Assembly (NCBI GenBank): GCA_023433445.1
Contig: JAEZCS010000058.1
Coordinates: forward strand, 1 to 64,000
Direction: 5' to 3'
Length of the DNA stretch: 64,000 nt
Source: Pseudomonadota bacterium
Lineage (GTDB): Bacteria; Pseudomonadota; Alphaproteobacteria; Sphingomonadales; Sphingomonadaceae
The position numbers and the translations under genes were made by a program. Positions 1 to 8,431 of the stretch are shown here, in pieces; within the stretch, counting starts at the first letter, position 1, and each line of letters begins with the position of its first letter. The notes under the pieces are model-generated. The model ran no database searches. It saw nothing but the letters and a program-made list of their open reading frames with translations, and was not told the origin of the DNA.

Positions 1-65
1 TAGCGGGGATCGAACCCGCATCACAAGCTTGGAAGGCTAGTGCTCTACCATTGAGCTATACCCGC
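1..65 (-). tRNA. tRNA-Gly (anticodon UCC), 3' end cut by window edge
   Basis: Read on the minus strand, the sequence starts GCGGGTATAGCTCAATGG (acceptor and D arm), has an anticodon loop CTTCCAA (anticodon TCC) and the T-loop GGTTCGATCCC. About nine 3' bases, including the acceptor strand and CCA, lie outside the window. The 5' end of the tRNA faces the integrase at 691-1938. This is the opposite of the usual geometry, in which an element abuts the 3' end of its target tRNA. Confidence 0.93.
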
Positions 66-212
66 CCGTCAGGCCATGCGCCCTGCCATCTTTTCGGAGG
101 CTCTGCAATATCCAACTGCTGCGGTTCGCTAATCGGGGCAGTGAATCAATGCGCCAACACTGAGTCAGACAAGTCGTAGGACGGGTGGGACGCTTACGCC
201 TATCCTGCCGCG

Positions 213-491
213 ATGGAGCACGCATTTCCTTCCCGCCTGATCCACCTGCGCGCCCTGGACCCGGCCCATAATATCGCGCGCGACTATAGCATCTGGATGA
301 GCGTCGACCTGTTCGGCGACTATGTGGTCGAAACCTGTTGGGGACGGATCGGTGCCAAGGGTCAGCGGCAAAGGCGCAGCTTTCCGGACGCGCCATCCGC
401 GCGGCGTCATGTGCAAACCATCCTCAGAAAACGGCGCGGATCGAGAAAGCGGATTGGGGTCGAGTACCGGCTTGTGGCGGCTGCAGGCTGA
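213..491 (+). CDS. WGR-domain protein
   Basis: A 92-residue protein that is essentially a single WGR domain. Seen: an N-terminal strand region followed by RDYSIWMSVDLFGDYVVETCWGRIG (given here only as landmark residues 23-47), with the W-G-R signature at residues 43-45 and a basic C-terminus rich in Arg and Lys. WGR domains are found in PARP-like proteins and as small stand-alone proteins in alphaproteobacteria, where they are thought to bind nucleic acid. No partner gene is adjacent. No clear Shine-Dalgarno precedes the ATG, so the start is tentative. Confidence 0.75.
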   Translation: MEHAFPSRLIHLRALDPAHNIARDYSIWMSVDLFGDYVVETCWGRIGAKGQRQRRSFPDAPSARRHVQTILRKRRGSRKRIGVEYRLVAAAG

Positions 492-570
492 AGCTCCTAA
501 TCCGGTTGATGCAAAGGAGGCTTAGAGAGCCCTGCTCCCTGATGTTGGAATGTCGGTCGCAAGTGAAAAC

Positions 571-604
571 AAAGATCGGCCAAAGATCGGCCAAAGGATC
601 GGCC
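571..604. repeat. short tandem repeat (three units of 11-12 bp)
   Basis: AAAGATCGGCC occurs twice back to back (571-592), followed by AAAGGATCGGCC and then AAATGGCC. It lies in the 199-bp gap between the WGR gene and the 3' end of the integrase gene. No function is evident. Confidence 0.7.
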
Positions 605-690
605 AAATGGCCACTGATCTCAAAGAATCCCCAGTCGCATCGAACCCGCCCGGATCGATAGCCTCCTCCGGGCTTCTATATTCCTACCAA

Positions 691-1938
691 TTAGCTCCGA
701 ACCCGCCCAAGTACCCGCGATGCGGAATTGCTGCTGACCATCAGTTTGCGGCCGTAGCGCAAGGCCGTGACTGGCGACGACCAGCGCAAAGTCAGCGCAA
801 TGCCAGCCCCATCTTCCCCCGCAGCAAACAGGTCCTGCGTCAGGCCGACGCGCAGCGAGTGTGTCGATATCGCTGCGATGGCCTTGTCCAACTCGCCGTC
901 CGGCATTTCTACCATATCTGCTTCCGCAGCGGCCCTCGCGATCCGACGATAGATGCCGCTGACGCCTTGGCGGGTCAGCGGCTTTTCCCCAATTGTATAA
1001 GTTACCTGGGCCGGGGTCGCAGGGGAGCCCCGCATCCGCTGCTGCCAGTGCCGGGTATTGCCCGGAATGAGATGATAAGGCTGGGGCGGTACAGCCCCCC
1101 GTGCACGGCGGCGATCAATGCCGACGCGGCGGAACAGCGGTCCATTCTCTATCCCGCTCAATTGGAGCCAGGCTTGCACCCGTCGCATCGTTTCAGCCGA
1201 TAGCCATGCCCAGCTTCCTTCCCCTTCCTGATCGGTCTTGGACTGCGCGATAAAGAGAAGGCCTGAGCCGTCTGTCTGGGGTTCGACATGATCGACAGCC
1301 ACGGCCGTCAGCTCGCTGACGCGCAGACCCGCATCATAGCCAACCGAGAGTAAGGCAGCATCCCGCAATCCTTGCGCGTCTCCGCCGCATGCCGTCAGCA
1401 TCGCGCTGATCGTAAATCCTTTCACATCGCCCAGTGCGCCACCAAAACGGAGGGGGGCAGCCTGTCTCTGGACCGCGCCTTTCCGGCGCCGATGCGCTCG
1501 CAGCGCATTGCGCACCATGGCATGATCGGTAGGAAGCTGATCTTGGTTTCCCGCACCGACGAGCCGGTGTGCGCTGGCTATGCTCGCCATCCGCCGTGAT
1601 AAGGTCGCAGGTTTATGACCCCGATCTTCCAGCGCGCGAAGATAGCGCACCAGATCCTCTGGAAAGGCCGGAATAGCAGCGCGGCCATGCTTCACGCACC
1701 AGTCTGAAAAACAGTCGAGATCGGAGGCGATGGCCGATTTGGTAGCATCGGCCATTGCTTCGATGGCCGTTTCCACCCCGATCTGGCTGACAGGCGGGAA
1801 GCCGACAGGGAGCAGGGTAGCGATCGTGCGGAGTAGCCGCTGATCAACGGGCTCAGCCGACTTCTTCGCTAGCCGCTGGGGGAGGGCCGATGCATCTCGA
1901 CTATAGACAACAATCTCACCGCATTTTCCCTCGGGCAA
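691..1938 (-). CDS. tyrosine recombinase / site-specific integrase
   Basis: A 415-residue phage-type integrase. An N-terminal SAM-like core-binding region (about residues 55-150) precedes the catalytic domain. Catalytic residues can be placed: Arg206 in GLRVSEL, His360 and Arg363 in THSLRVG, Trp386 in LRWSS and nucleophile Tyr395 in ALRYGR. The set is complete, so the enzyme is probably active. The start is a TTG with an upstream AGAGGA; an internal ATG at residue 62 is the alternative. It would catalyse integration and excision of a mobile element. It is transcribed toward the tRNA-Gly, but the attachment site could not be located. The relation between this enzyme and the plasmid genes to the right is unproven. 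Confidence 0.88.
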   Translation of the reverse strand: MPEGKCGEIVVYSRDASALPQRLAKKSAEPVDQRLLRTIATLLPVGFPPVSQIGVETAIEAMADATKSAIASDLDCFSDWCVKHGRAAIPAFPEDLVRYLRALEDRGHKPATLSRRMASIASAHRLVGAGNQDQLPTDHAMVRNALRAHRRRKGAVQRQAAPLRFGGALGDVKGFTISAMLTACGGDAQGLRDAALLSVGYDAGLRVSELTAVAVDHVEPQTDGSGLLFIAQSKTDQEGEGSWAWLSAETMRRVQAWLQLSGIENGPLFRRVGIDRRRARGAVPPQPYHLIPGNTRHWQQRMRGSPATPAQVTYTIGEKPLTRQGVSGIYRRIARAAAEADMVEMPDGELDKAIAAISTHSLRVGLTQDLFAAGEDGAGIALTLRWSSPVTALRYGRKLMVSSNSASRVLGRVRS

Positions 1939-2082
1939 ATCGCAAATCCTCTTTCACCTTCGGGGCTGATCGCTCGTCGCTCGCCCAATATTGTTACCAT
2001 AAGCATCGATTATGGAAAGTAGAGTTATAGTTCAAATTCAGAAGCCTAGTAATTTGATAATCACTGTCATACTTCTTTCCCT

Positions 2083-3159
2083 ATGACCGTCGCCACTGCT
2101 CTCATCCGCTATGCCCATGCGCTGGGTCGCTATAAAGCAGCATGGCGCTATGCCCGCGTTAAACTCAGGCAAGCCGCTCAAATCGCTATGGTTTTCGAGG
2201 CATGGGGCATATTCCGTCGGGATGCCGGGGCAGGAGAGACGGGCCCTGAGCATGATGGCGAGGCCATACCTACCCACACAGCCGATCCGCGACGGGATGG
2301 GTTCCTGTTGTGGCTGGCGGACAATGGCCAACCGGCCATAGCCGACGCCGCCAACCTTATCGTCCATATACTTGGGGCGACTCGACGGTTCGACACGCAA
2401 GCTCTGACATTGCTCGAGGCAGCGCGCAGGGCAGGGGAGAGTGAACCACGGTCACCCACCGCCCGCCTCCTTGCAACCTATACGTCCGACGATGACCTGC
2501 TTACCCCGCTTTGCACCCTGGCTTCCACAGTGGACCAATTGCGAGGCCACCCTGCCTTTCTCGAGGTGAGGGAGCGCGAGGTTCGGCATATCGCCAGTCA
2601 TAGTTTCAGCCACCATGTTCCACCCAACCCTGGCGCTGCTTGGGCCCTCAATTTGATGATGCTGGCGCAAAGCGGCTTGCCCACGTCCATGCCATGGCCG
2701 CCAGGCCTGGTGAACCGAGCCCTGTTTCATCCAGATTTCGAGCCGGAAGACATTGGCCTGATCCTGATCGACAATGCGACGGCGGCGCTGACTCGCGCCT
2801 ATGGCATCATGGAAAGGCTGGAAGCGGAGCTTACCCGCGGCGAGGAGGCATTACGCCACCTCTCCCGCAACAGCCGCGCCCGCGAAGCCTGGCTTATCCT
2901 CGCGGCGACCAGAAGAATCACCAGAATACAGCTCGCGCGCGGACTAAACCTGTCTCGCGCCGGCGCAGATATTCAGGCCCATGCCCTGGCCAATGCCGGC
3001 CTTGCCACCCTTTCCCGGGGCGGGCACATTTCCTGGCGTGCCGCAATACCCATAGACCGGGCCGCCTCACGCTTGGGAAATGAGATAGCCAGCCTTGCGA
3101 TCGAGTTCGATGCAGCAACAGCGGAAATTGACCGGCTGCTTGCTCGCCAATCTGATTAG
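2083..3159 (+). CDS. unknown protein with C-terminal HTH-like segment
   Basis: A 358-residue soluble protein that I do not recognise. It is largely alpha-helical and Ala/Leu/Arg rich. Around residues 265-310 the pattern AREAWLILAATRRI, then TRIQLARGLNLSRAG, then ALANAGLATL resembles a helix-turn-helix region with a wing. The overall layout recalls plasmid-borne alphaproteobacterial proteins with a DUF1612-type HTH, but I cannot assign it. No Shine-Dalgarno is visible before the ATG. It lies divergent from the integrase, and the first GATA-heptad cluster (3179-3206) follows its stop codon. Confidence 0.6.
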   Translation: MTVATALIRYAHALGRYKAAWRYARVKLRQAAQIAMVFEAWGIFRRDAGAGETGPEHDGEAIPTHTADPRRDGFLLWLADNGQPAIADAANLIVHILGATRRFDTQALTLLEAARRAGESEPRSPTARLLATYTSDDDLLTPLCTLASTVDQLRGHPAFLEVREREVRHIASHSFSHHVPPNPGAAWALNLMMLAQSGLPTSMPWPPGLVNRALFHPDFEPEDIGLILIDNATAALTRAYGIMERLEAELTRGEEALRHLSRNSRAREAWLILAATRRITRIQLARGLNLSRAGADIQAHALANAGLATLSRGGHISWRAAIPIDRAASRLGNEIASLAIEFDAATAEIDRLLARQSD

Positions 3160-3178
3160 GCTCCCACCACCGCTTAGA

Positions 3179-3206
3179 AGATACTATAGGATATCGGATA
3201 GCTACC
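3179..3206. promoter_or_regulatory. GATA-heptad cluster a (putative RHH partition/operator site)
   Basis: Contains AGATACT (3179-3185) and the contiguous heptads GGATATC (3189-3195) and GGATAGC (3196-3202). The same units recur at six other intergenic places in the window, including the region just upstream of parA. The sequence is observed; the binding role is inferred. Confidence 0.5.
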
Positions 3207-3250
3207 AGTCATAAACTTCTCTATGCGGCTGTGAGGTAAGGCCCCCTAGC

Positions 3251-3373
3251 TCAAAGGCGACGAGCAGCATCCCTGCCCTGGTGCAGAATACGGATAATCG
3301 CGACGCCGTAATCGGTCTGCTGAGAATAGATCATGGTGCTCAGTCCTTTCTGATGCCGCGGCAAGTCATTGCA
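3251..3373 (-). pseudogene. remnant of a RelE/ParE-type toxin (C-terminal part)
   Basis: On the minus strand an open frame ends at 3251 and reads NDLPRHQKGLSTMIYSQQ, followed by a stretch with VAIIRILHQGRDAARRL. This matches the C-terminal strands of ParE-family toxins (typical pattern GLR..Y...Y.....I.RVLHGRRD). No matching N-terminal half or antitoxin is attached. It lies just upstream of an intact parDE pair on the other strand, so it is best read as a decayed paralogue. Confidence 0.6.
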
Positions 3374-3524
3374 CCTGATCGATACACTGCGTCCTGACCC
3401 GTCCTGCAAATGCCTCTGATGGATAAACGAAAAGTTGGGCGGTATTCGGCGATGGGGAAGTGAGCGTCATGGTTGAATATCGTGGCAATTTTTGCCATAT
3501 TTGGATGATTGGAGGTACCAGCCA

Positions 3525-3806
3525 GTGGCTACCATGAATGTTTCCCTGCCCGATCCCCTGCGGGACTATGTGCAAAACCGTATCGACAGCGGCCAATATG
3601 CCAGCGTCAGCGATTATGTGCGCGATCTGATCCGCCGCGATCAAAGCGCGATCGTTGACGAAGAACGCTGGCTGAAGGAACTCGACGCCTCGATTGACGA
3701 AAGCCTTCAGGAGATGCGGGCCGGTGGCGGCCATGATCTCGATGAAGTGTGCGACGCGATCATTGCTGACATCGAGAGAACTGCGAGCGGTGAAGCGCCT
3801 CAATGA
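3525..3806 (+). CDS. parD: ParD-family antitoxin
   Basis: About 93 residues with an N-terminal ribbon-helix-helix (MNVSLPDPLRDYVQNRIDSG, then YASVSDYVRDLIRRD) and an acidic C-terminal tail that would wrap the toxin. This is standard ParD architecture. A GGAGG at 3511-3515 lies 9 nt before GTG at 3525, which favours that start over the in-frame ATG at 3534. The stop overlaps the start of parE (ATGA type), giving translational coupling. ParD-ParE complexes normally repress their own promoter. Confidence 0.88.
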   Translation: MATMNVSLPDPLRDYVQNRIDSGQYASVSDYVRDLIRRDQSAIVDEERWLKELDASIDESLQEMRAGGGHDLDEVCDAIIADIERTASGEAPQ

Positions 3807-4099
3807 AGGTTGCGCTGTCCACCCCGGCCAAGCGCGACTTCGAAGGTATCCGAAGACATATCGAGAAAGGCAACCCCGTCCGCGCAATCTCGTTTGTTGA
3901 GGAACTGCGCGATGTCGCAAGGCGCATAGGCGACATGTCACGCGCCTTTCCGCTGATCCCGCGCTACGAACAGCACGGAATCAGGCGGCGCTCCTACAAC
4001 GGCTATGGCATCCTCTATTCGGTGCAGCCTGATCGCGTGTTCGTGCATCGCATCATCGGCCCCGGTCAGGATCACGACCGCGCCTTGCGGCTGAATTGA
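3803..4099 (+). CDS. parE: ParE-family toxin
   Basis: A 98-residue RelE/ParE-superfamily protein: STPAKRDFEGIRRHIEKGNP at the N-terminus, FVEELRDVARRIGDM in the middle and YGILYSVQPDRVFVHRIIG toward the C-terminus. ParE toxins act on DNA gyrase, and this member is expected to do the same when its antitoxin decays. The gene starts inside the last codons of parD. It ends about 100 bp before the convergent GGDEF gene. Confidence 0.88.
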   Translation: MKVALSTPAKRDFEGIRRHIEKGNPVRAISFVEELRDVARRIGDMSRAFPLIPRYEQHGIRRRSYNGYGILYSVQPDRVFVHRIIGPGQDHDRALRLN

Positions 4100-4197
4100 A
4101 GGCGGGGCCGGTGAGGGCCGTACTCATCCGGCATGGGGAAAACACGGCCAACACCGGGCTTGCCAGCGCCAATGCGGCGTCTCGCAAGCTACGTCTA

Positions 4198-5361
4198 TCA
4201 GGCTGCACGCGATGCAAAGTAGCCCTTGAAATAGGCCGGTTTACGCCTGTCCTTGTCACGATAGAGCGCTGCATCAGCACGGCGCACCAGATCTGCTATC
4301 CCTTCACCGGGCAGCACGGCAGCGCTGCCCATGCTGGCAGAAACCCGAGCACCACCGGCCGCCTTTCGGATCACAGACGACATTTCAATCGCTTGGCGGA
4401 GGGACGCCTTGAGCGATTCAGACTCATGGAGGTCGCAGCCGCGTAGCAGGATTGCGAACTCATCTCCGCCAAGGCGCCAAAACATGTCTGGATCGCGCAA
4501 TTGTTGGCGGACCACCTGAGCAAAGGTCTTCAGCAAGGTGTCGCCCGCCTGATGGCCGAGCCGGTCATTCACCTTCTTAAACTCATCAAGATCAAGGAGA
4601 AGCAGCGCAGTCGGAACGCCATCTTCCGTCGCGGGAACGACCCTGCGCATCGTGGCGTCAAACGCTCTTCGGCTGCCGATGCCCGTCAGGAAGTCGGTGT
4701 TGGCCGCGCGCCTTTCCTTAAGGCCCCTTCGCTCCGCGATGGTCCCCACGATGAGCGTCGCCATCGCTGCGGCAAAGAGAACGATCTCAAGGGCGATCGC
4801 AGCGCCCCATGCGCTCTCAACATCCTCGGTCGCTGCGTTGATCAGGCCGAGCGTGGGCCCGAATGCCGCCCTGATCAGGTAAAAGAGCGCGTGAGCGGCG
4901 CATAGGCCAGCAGCAATCAACCGATTGCGCTCTTCCTTTGTCGCACCATGGACAAGTTCGAATGCAGCCGCGGCAGAATAGCCGCAGACCAGAATGGAGC
5001 AGACCACGACACGGCTTGCAAAACCAAGTTCGAACAGCCCGCAAAGCAGGGGCCATATCGCGAATGCAACGATCAGCGGCCAGACAAGCGGCTTGCGTCC
5101 GGCAAGGGAGCGTGCACCTGCATGACAACAGCCATAGGCCGACAAAAACAATGTGTTGGCGACGAGAAGCTGAAGACTACCCGGTCCTGCAGGCGCCAGA
5201 ACGAGAAGCAGAAACCCGGAAGCCCCGAGCAGGAAACTTGCAATCCACCACAGCCCCGCCCGATCCTCACCTGACCGCCGGACCACAACCGCGAGCACCA
5301 TCCCAAACAGAAACAGCGTCAGGAATGCGGTTGTTAAAAGCGTAGCTGGATCGAATTTCAT
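4198..5361 (-). CDS. membrane-bound GGDEF diguanylate cyclase
   Basis: A 387-residue protein. The first ~210 residues hold about six or seven hydrophobic segments (for example 8-27, 39-58, 92-112, 117-135, 186-206). The GGDEF domain follows from about residue 220. The intact GGDEF signature is at residues 298-302, and an RDPD product-inhibition site (RxxD) at 289-292 has the canonical five-residue spacing. DLDEFKKVND supplies the metal/substrate Asp. No EAL domain is present. It should make c-di-GMP from two GTP at the inner membrane and feed biofilm or polysaccharide control, but a direct link to the curli or capsule genes here is not shown. Confidence 0.92.
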   Translation of the reverse strand: MKFDPATLLTTAFLTLFLFGMVLAVVVRRSGEDRAGLWWIASFLLGASGFLLLVLAPAGPGSLQLLVANTLFLSAYGCCHAGARSLAGRKPLVWPLIVAFAIWPLLCGLFELGFASRVVVCSILVCGYSAAAAFELVHGATKEERNRLIAAGLCAAHALFYLIRAAFGPTLGLINAATEDVESAWGAAIALEIVLFAAAMATLIVGTIAERRGLKERRAANTDFLTGIGSRRAFDATMRRVVPATEDGVPTALLLLDLDEFKKVNDRLGHQAGDTLLKTFAQVVRQQLRDPDMFWRLGGDEFAILLRGCDLHESESLKASLRQAIEMSSVIRKAAGGARVSASMGSAAVLPGEGIADLVRRADAALYRDKDRRKPAYFKGYFASRAA

Positions 5362-5457
5362 ACTGCGGTGCCTAGTGAAGGCGCCGAGTAGCGGTTCGGT
5401 CTTAACAGAGGCCTAAACGCCTAAATTGGCGTAGCAGTCCAGCCTTAGCCCAGGCAC

Positions 5458-6153
5458 CTATGGAAATGCCTTCTTCTCATATACTTCCGCGATCTCCACC
5501 CCATCCCAACGGTAGGTCAGGTGCCGCTCTTGCCGGCAATCGGAAAGGAGACGAGGCCGAAAGATGGCGACGCATGTGCCACCGGGATCACGCACACTAT
5601 CGTAGATGATCCCATCCGACCCATTAGCGCGTAGCCTGCGGGCAAAGGCTTGGCTCGCTCCATAATCATCTTTCGCGTAGAGCCCTGGCCGGGAGCCTTG
5701 CAGCTTGCGAATGTCGTGGAGGTCAGCCTTGGCCTTCGCAACATAGACCCGCATATCGACATCGATCGGGGCTTCCCTGGTGCGGGCCAGGAAGATCTCG
5801 CGGTGATGCTTGGTTTCGGCCACGGCCGTCTCAATTTCGAAGCTGGCATAATAGGAACCGAAGCTGTGATCGGTAAAGCGGCCGCCTTCCGGATTGAGAT
5901 GGGTGAAGGCAGCCATGATGGGGGTGGAGCCTGGGCCAGTGACGCGATCCGTGAGCGGGACCAGTCTGATGTTCCCGGCTTCATCCTCCAACCGGTCATT
6001 GGTCATCGCCTCAATGGCGAAAACTGCCTCCAAATCCTCGGGCCGGGCGACGCGATCGAAGACGCTGACCGGCGGAAAGATGGAGGGGACGATCCGGTAG
6101 ACACGCCTATCTGTGGCCGTCACTGGCGGCGTGAAATCGCTGGCGTTGATCAT
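5458..6153 (-). CDS. RES-domain toxin
   Basis: About 231 residues. The key RES residues are visible: Arg in RRVYRIVP near the N-terminus, Glu in SFEIETAVAETKHH, and Ser in YDSVRDPGG. RES toxins of Xre-RES modules degrade or modify NAD+. The start is placed at the ATG at 6153, one base after the antitoxin stop (TGA-C-ATG), not at an upstream in-frame codon. The gene order is antitoxin first, toxin second, as usual for this family. Confidence 0.88.
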   Translation of the reverse strand: MINASDFTPPVTATDRRVYRIVPSIFPPVSVFDRVARPEDLEAVFAIEAMTNDRLEDEAGNIRLVPLTDRVTGPGSTPIMAAFTHLNPEGGRFTDHSFGSYYASFEIETAVAETKHHREIFLARTREAPIDVDMRVYVAKAKADLHDIRKLQGSRPGLYAKDDYGASQAFARRLRANGSDGIIYDSVRDPGGTCVAIFRPRLLSDCRQERHLTYRWDGVEIAEVYEKKAFP

Positions 6154-6154
6154 G

Positions 6155-6553
6155 TCAGCCTCGCTGGGCGTCCAAATACTGGCGGACGAGGAAGAGGTCC
6201 GAAACATTGCCTCGGGTCATCCGCTCAAGCGCGGTCCCGCCGCCCAGCAGGGGCGCATCGTTAGGCGCGCGCAACCAGGCATCAGCCCGTTCGCGGTCGG
6301 GAAGGAGGATGTTGATTGCCTTGAAGATGCCGAAAATATAGCTGATCCGCTCGAGCGTGTCCCTTGCAAGCCTGGAGACCTTCCCCGCCTTCCAGCTATG
6401 GAGAGTGGATCGACTGGAAAGACCAAGAAGGCTCATCTGCTCAGCCTCGCTCAGATGCCAGGCATCAGCGATGTTGAAGAAGGTACGTAACGCAGGACCG
6501 CTAAGATCGGCAGTATCCGTGCTGGGTTCCGCCTTGGGCTTCCGGGCAGGCAT
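6155..6553 (-). CDS. Xre/MbcA/ParS-like antitoxin of the RES pair
   Basis: About 132 residues. An N-terminal helical DNA-binding region (ALRTFFNIADAWHLSEAEQ, then LLGLSSRSTLHSWKAGK) is followed by the MbcA/ParS C-terminal domain. That domain includes RISYIFGIFKAINILLP and the end segment that docks in the toxin. A GGAG five bases before the ATG at 6553 favours this start over the one at 6580. The A+T-rich stretch upstream (about 6585-6620) is the likely promoter and operator. Confidence 0.85.
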   Translation of the reverse strand: MPARKPKAEPSTDTADLSGPALRTFFNIADAWHLSEAEQMSLLGLSSRSTLHSWKAGKVSRLARDTLERISYIFGIFKAINILLPDRERADAWLRAPNDAPLLGGGTALERMTRGNVSDLFLVRQYLDAQRG

Positions 6554-6649
6554 ATACGCTCCGCATTTAACGATGCTCATGATATAAACATAATTCTATA
6601 ATTGTCTAGATGCTGTCACGAATGCCTATTGGAGAGGGTGCGAATTTGA

Positions 6650-7708
6650 AGCCGCCGCACAGCACAACATGATCGGTCGCACTATCTCGACCTGGAATCG
6701 GAGGCCGACAGGGCTAAGCTGGCCGAACCGGAACTCTACCTGACCGCCCATGAAGACAAACTCGTCATTCTCGATGAGGTGCATCGGGTGCCGGAGCTTT
6801 TTCAACTTCTGCGCGGCCTGATCGACCGCGGGCGGCGCAAGGGACTGCGAGCCGGACGATTTCTGCTGCTGGGTTCCGCGTCCATGGACCTGCTGGCGCA
6901 GTCAGGCGAGAGTTTGGCCGGACGCATTAGTTATCTGGAAATGGGGCCGTTGGACGCACTCGAAATAGCGGAACAGGATATCGAACGGCTTTGGAGCAGG
7001 GGCGGGTTTCCCGACAGCTATCTGGCCGGATCAGACAGATCGAGCCAGCGTTGGCGGCAGGATTTCATCAAAACCTATCTCGAACGGGACATTCCGATGA
7101 TGGGGCCGCGTATCCCGGCCGAAACGTTACGCCGCTTCTGGACCATGCTGGCTCACCATCAATCCGGCCTTCTCAATGCTTCGGACTTCGCCCGCAGCCT
7201 TGGCGTCACTTCCCAGACGGTCGCCAATTATCTCGACCTTCTGGTTGATCTGCTGCTCGTCCGCCGACTTGCGCCATGGCACAGCAACGGCGCCAAGCGC
7301 CTGGTCAAGTCACCCCGTATCTATGTCCGGGACAGCGGGCTGGTTCATACATTGCTCGGCCTGCCGGATCGGGAGGCGGTCCTTGGTCATCCCATTGCAG
7401 GCGCAAGCTGGGCAGGTTTCGTCATTGAAAGCCTGGTGGCGGCAAAAGCAGAAGGGACAGAAGCCTATTTTTATCGGACATCCGCCGGCGCGGAAATCGA
7501 CCTTCTGCTCCAGCGCCCCGATGGCCGCCTATGGGTGTTCGAGATCAAGCGCAGCCTTTCCCCCAAGGTTGAACGCGGCTTCCATTCGGCTTGCGAAGAT
7601 TTGAAGCCTGATCGTCGCATCCTGGTTTACCCTGGATCGGAAACTTTCCCGTTAGGAAATGGCATCGAGGTGATGTCACTATCGACCGCCGTCCGCGCCA
7701 TTCGTTAG
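6650..7708 (+). pseudogene. 5'-truncated AAA ATPase with DUF4143 domain
   Basis: The frame is open from 6650 and becomes recognisable at about 6677 (SHYLDLESEADRAKL). It then gives the Walker B segment KLVILDEVHRVPELF and sensor LLLGSAS, followed by a complete DUF4143/restriction-endonuclease-like C-terminal region (YFYRTSAGAEIDLLL, then LWVFEIKRS). The Walker A GxxGxGKT and the first ~55-60 residues are missing, with a stop just upstream in frame. The first ATG inside the remainder is at 6779. ATP binding should be lost, so it is called a broken gene; the breakpoint is near 6675. Confidence 0.75.
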
Positions 7709-7724
7709 CCCATATCAGGCGGGC

Positions 7725-8420
7725 CTATCTTCCCACCTCAATCGTGCAGCGCACCGTCTTCTCCCCCTTGGCAGCAGCGTCCCGGCATTTCTCAATCGCC
7801 TTTCGGTTGTTATCGATCAGGGTGACGGCGGCGGCGATCTCATTCCAGCTCTGCGGCGAGGCACTGATCATCAAATGCCTGCCCGCTTCCCAGACCGTGC
7901 CTGTACCAAGCAAACGCACGGCCATGCGCTCCGGCCAGTGCCAGCTCGTCGGCATCATCCGCGCCATTGGTCCTGCCAGGACGGCGTAGAGCAGCAGACC
8001 CAAAAGCAACCCACCACCGCCTACGAGCCACAGCCACCGCTTCTGCTCATTGGCGTTGCGCACCGACGCTGTCAGCCTGCGCAAGTCGCTGATCGCACCA
8101 TCCAACGCGGACTTCGACGCCTGTGCTTCCCCCCGCACCGCATTTACCGCTTGTGCGACAGAGGCGCTCAGCCGGCTTCCCATGGTTTCCGGCGTTATCG
8201 CCATGGCGGGGCTTGTGCGAATGGCGTTGGATTGTTGCACCAACAGGCCCAGCACCTTCTCCGTGCGGGCCAGCGTTGGCTCATAGTCGGGAATGTCGAT
8301 GGCCTCGCGTGCGGCCGTCAGCCCCTCCACGGCACGGCGGAGCAGCGCCACCTCGCCGCGCAGTTGCTCGAACGCCGCAACCGGATCGTCCTGCTCGACG
8401 TCGCGATACTGATCGACCAT
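7725..8420 (-). CDS. DUF6118-like membrane protein
   Basis: A 231-residue protein: an N-terminal helical region predicted to be coiled-coil (residues 1-125), one transmembrane segment (WLWLVGGGGLLLGLLLYAVL, about 129-148) and a C-terminal soluble region with WNEIAAAVTLIDNNRKAIEKC. This organisation fits the DUF6118 family, commonly found downstream of traA on sphingomonad plasmids. It starts 12 bp after the traA stop, so it is probably co-transcribed with traA. Its function is unknown; an accessory role in mating or DNA transfer is inference from position only. Confidence 0.7.
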   Translation of the reverse strand: MVDQYRDVEQDDPVAAFEQLRGEVALLRRAVEGLTAAREAIDIPDYEPTLARTEKVLGLLVQQSNAIRTSPAMAITPETMGSRLSASVAQAVNAVRGEAQASKSALDGAISDLRRLTASVRNANEQKRWLWLVGGGGLLLGLLLYAVLAGPMARMMPTSWHWPERMAVRLLGTGTVWEAGRHLMISASPQSWNEIAAAVTLIDNNRKAIEKCRDAAAKGEKTVRCTIEVGR

Positions 8421-8431
8421 CTATCCTCCTG

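Noticed and set aside
631..720. TCGAACCCGC next to the integrase resembling the T-arm of the tRNA-Gly, as a possible att duplicate.
   Set aside because: The match is only about ten bases and does not extend into the rest of the tRNA; too short for an attachment repeat.
4096..4197. Frame reading VRAVLIRHGENTANTG, which looks like the start of a histidine phosphatase (RHGE motif).
   Set aside because: No other phosphatase motif follows; the frame runs into the GGDEF gene on the other strand. It could be a small relic but chance is as likely.
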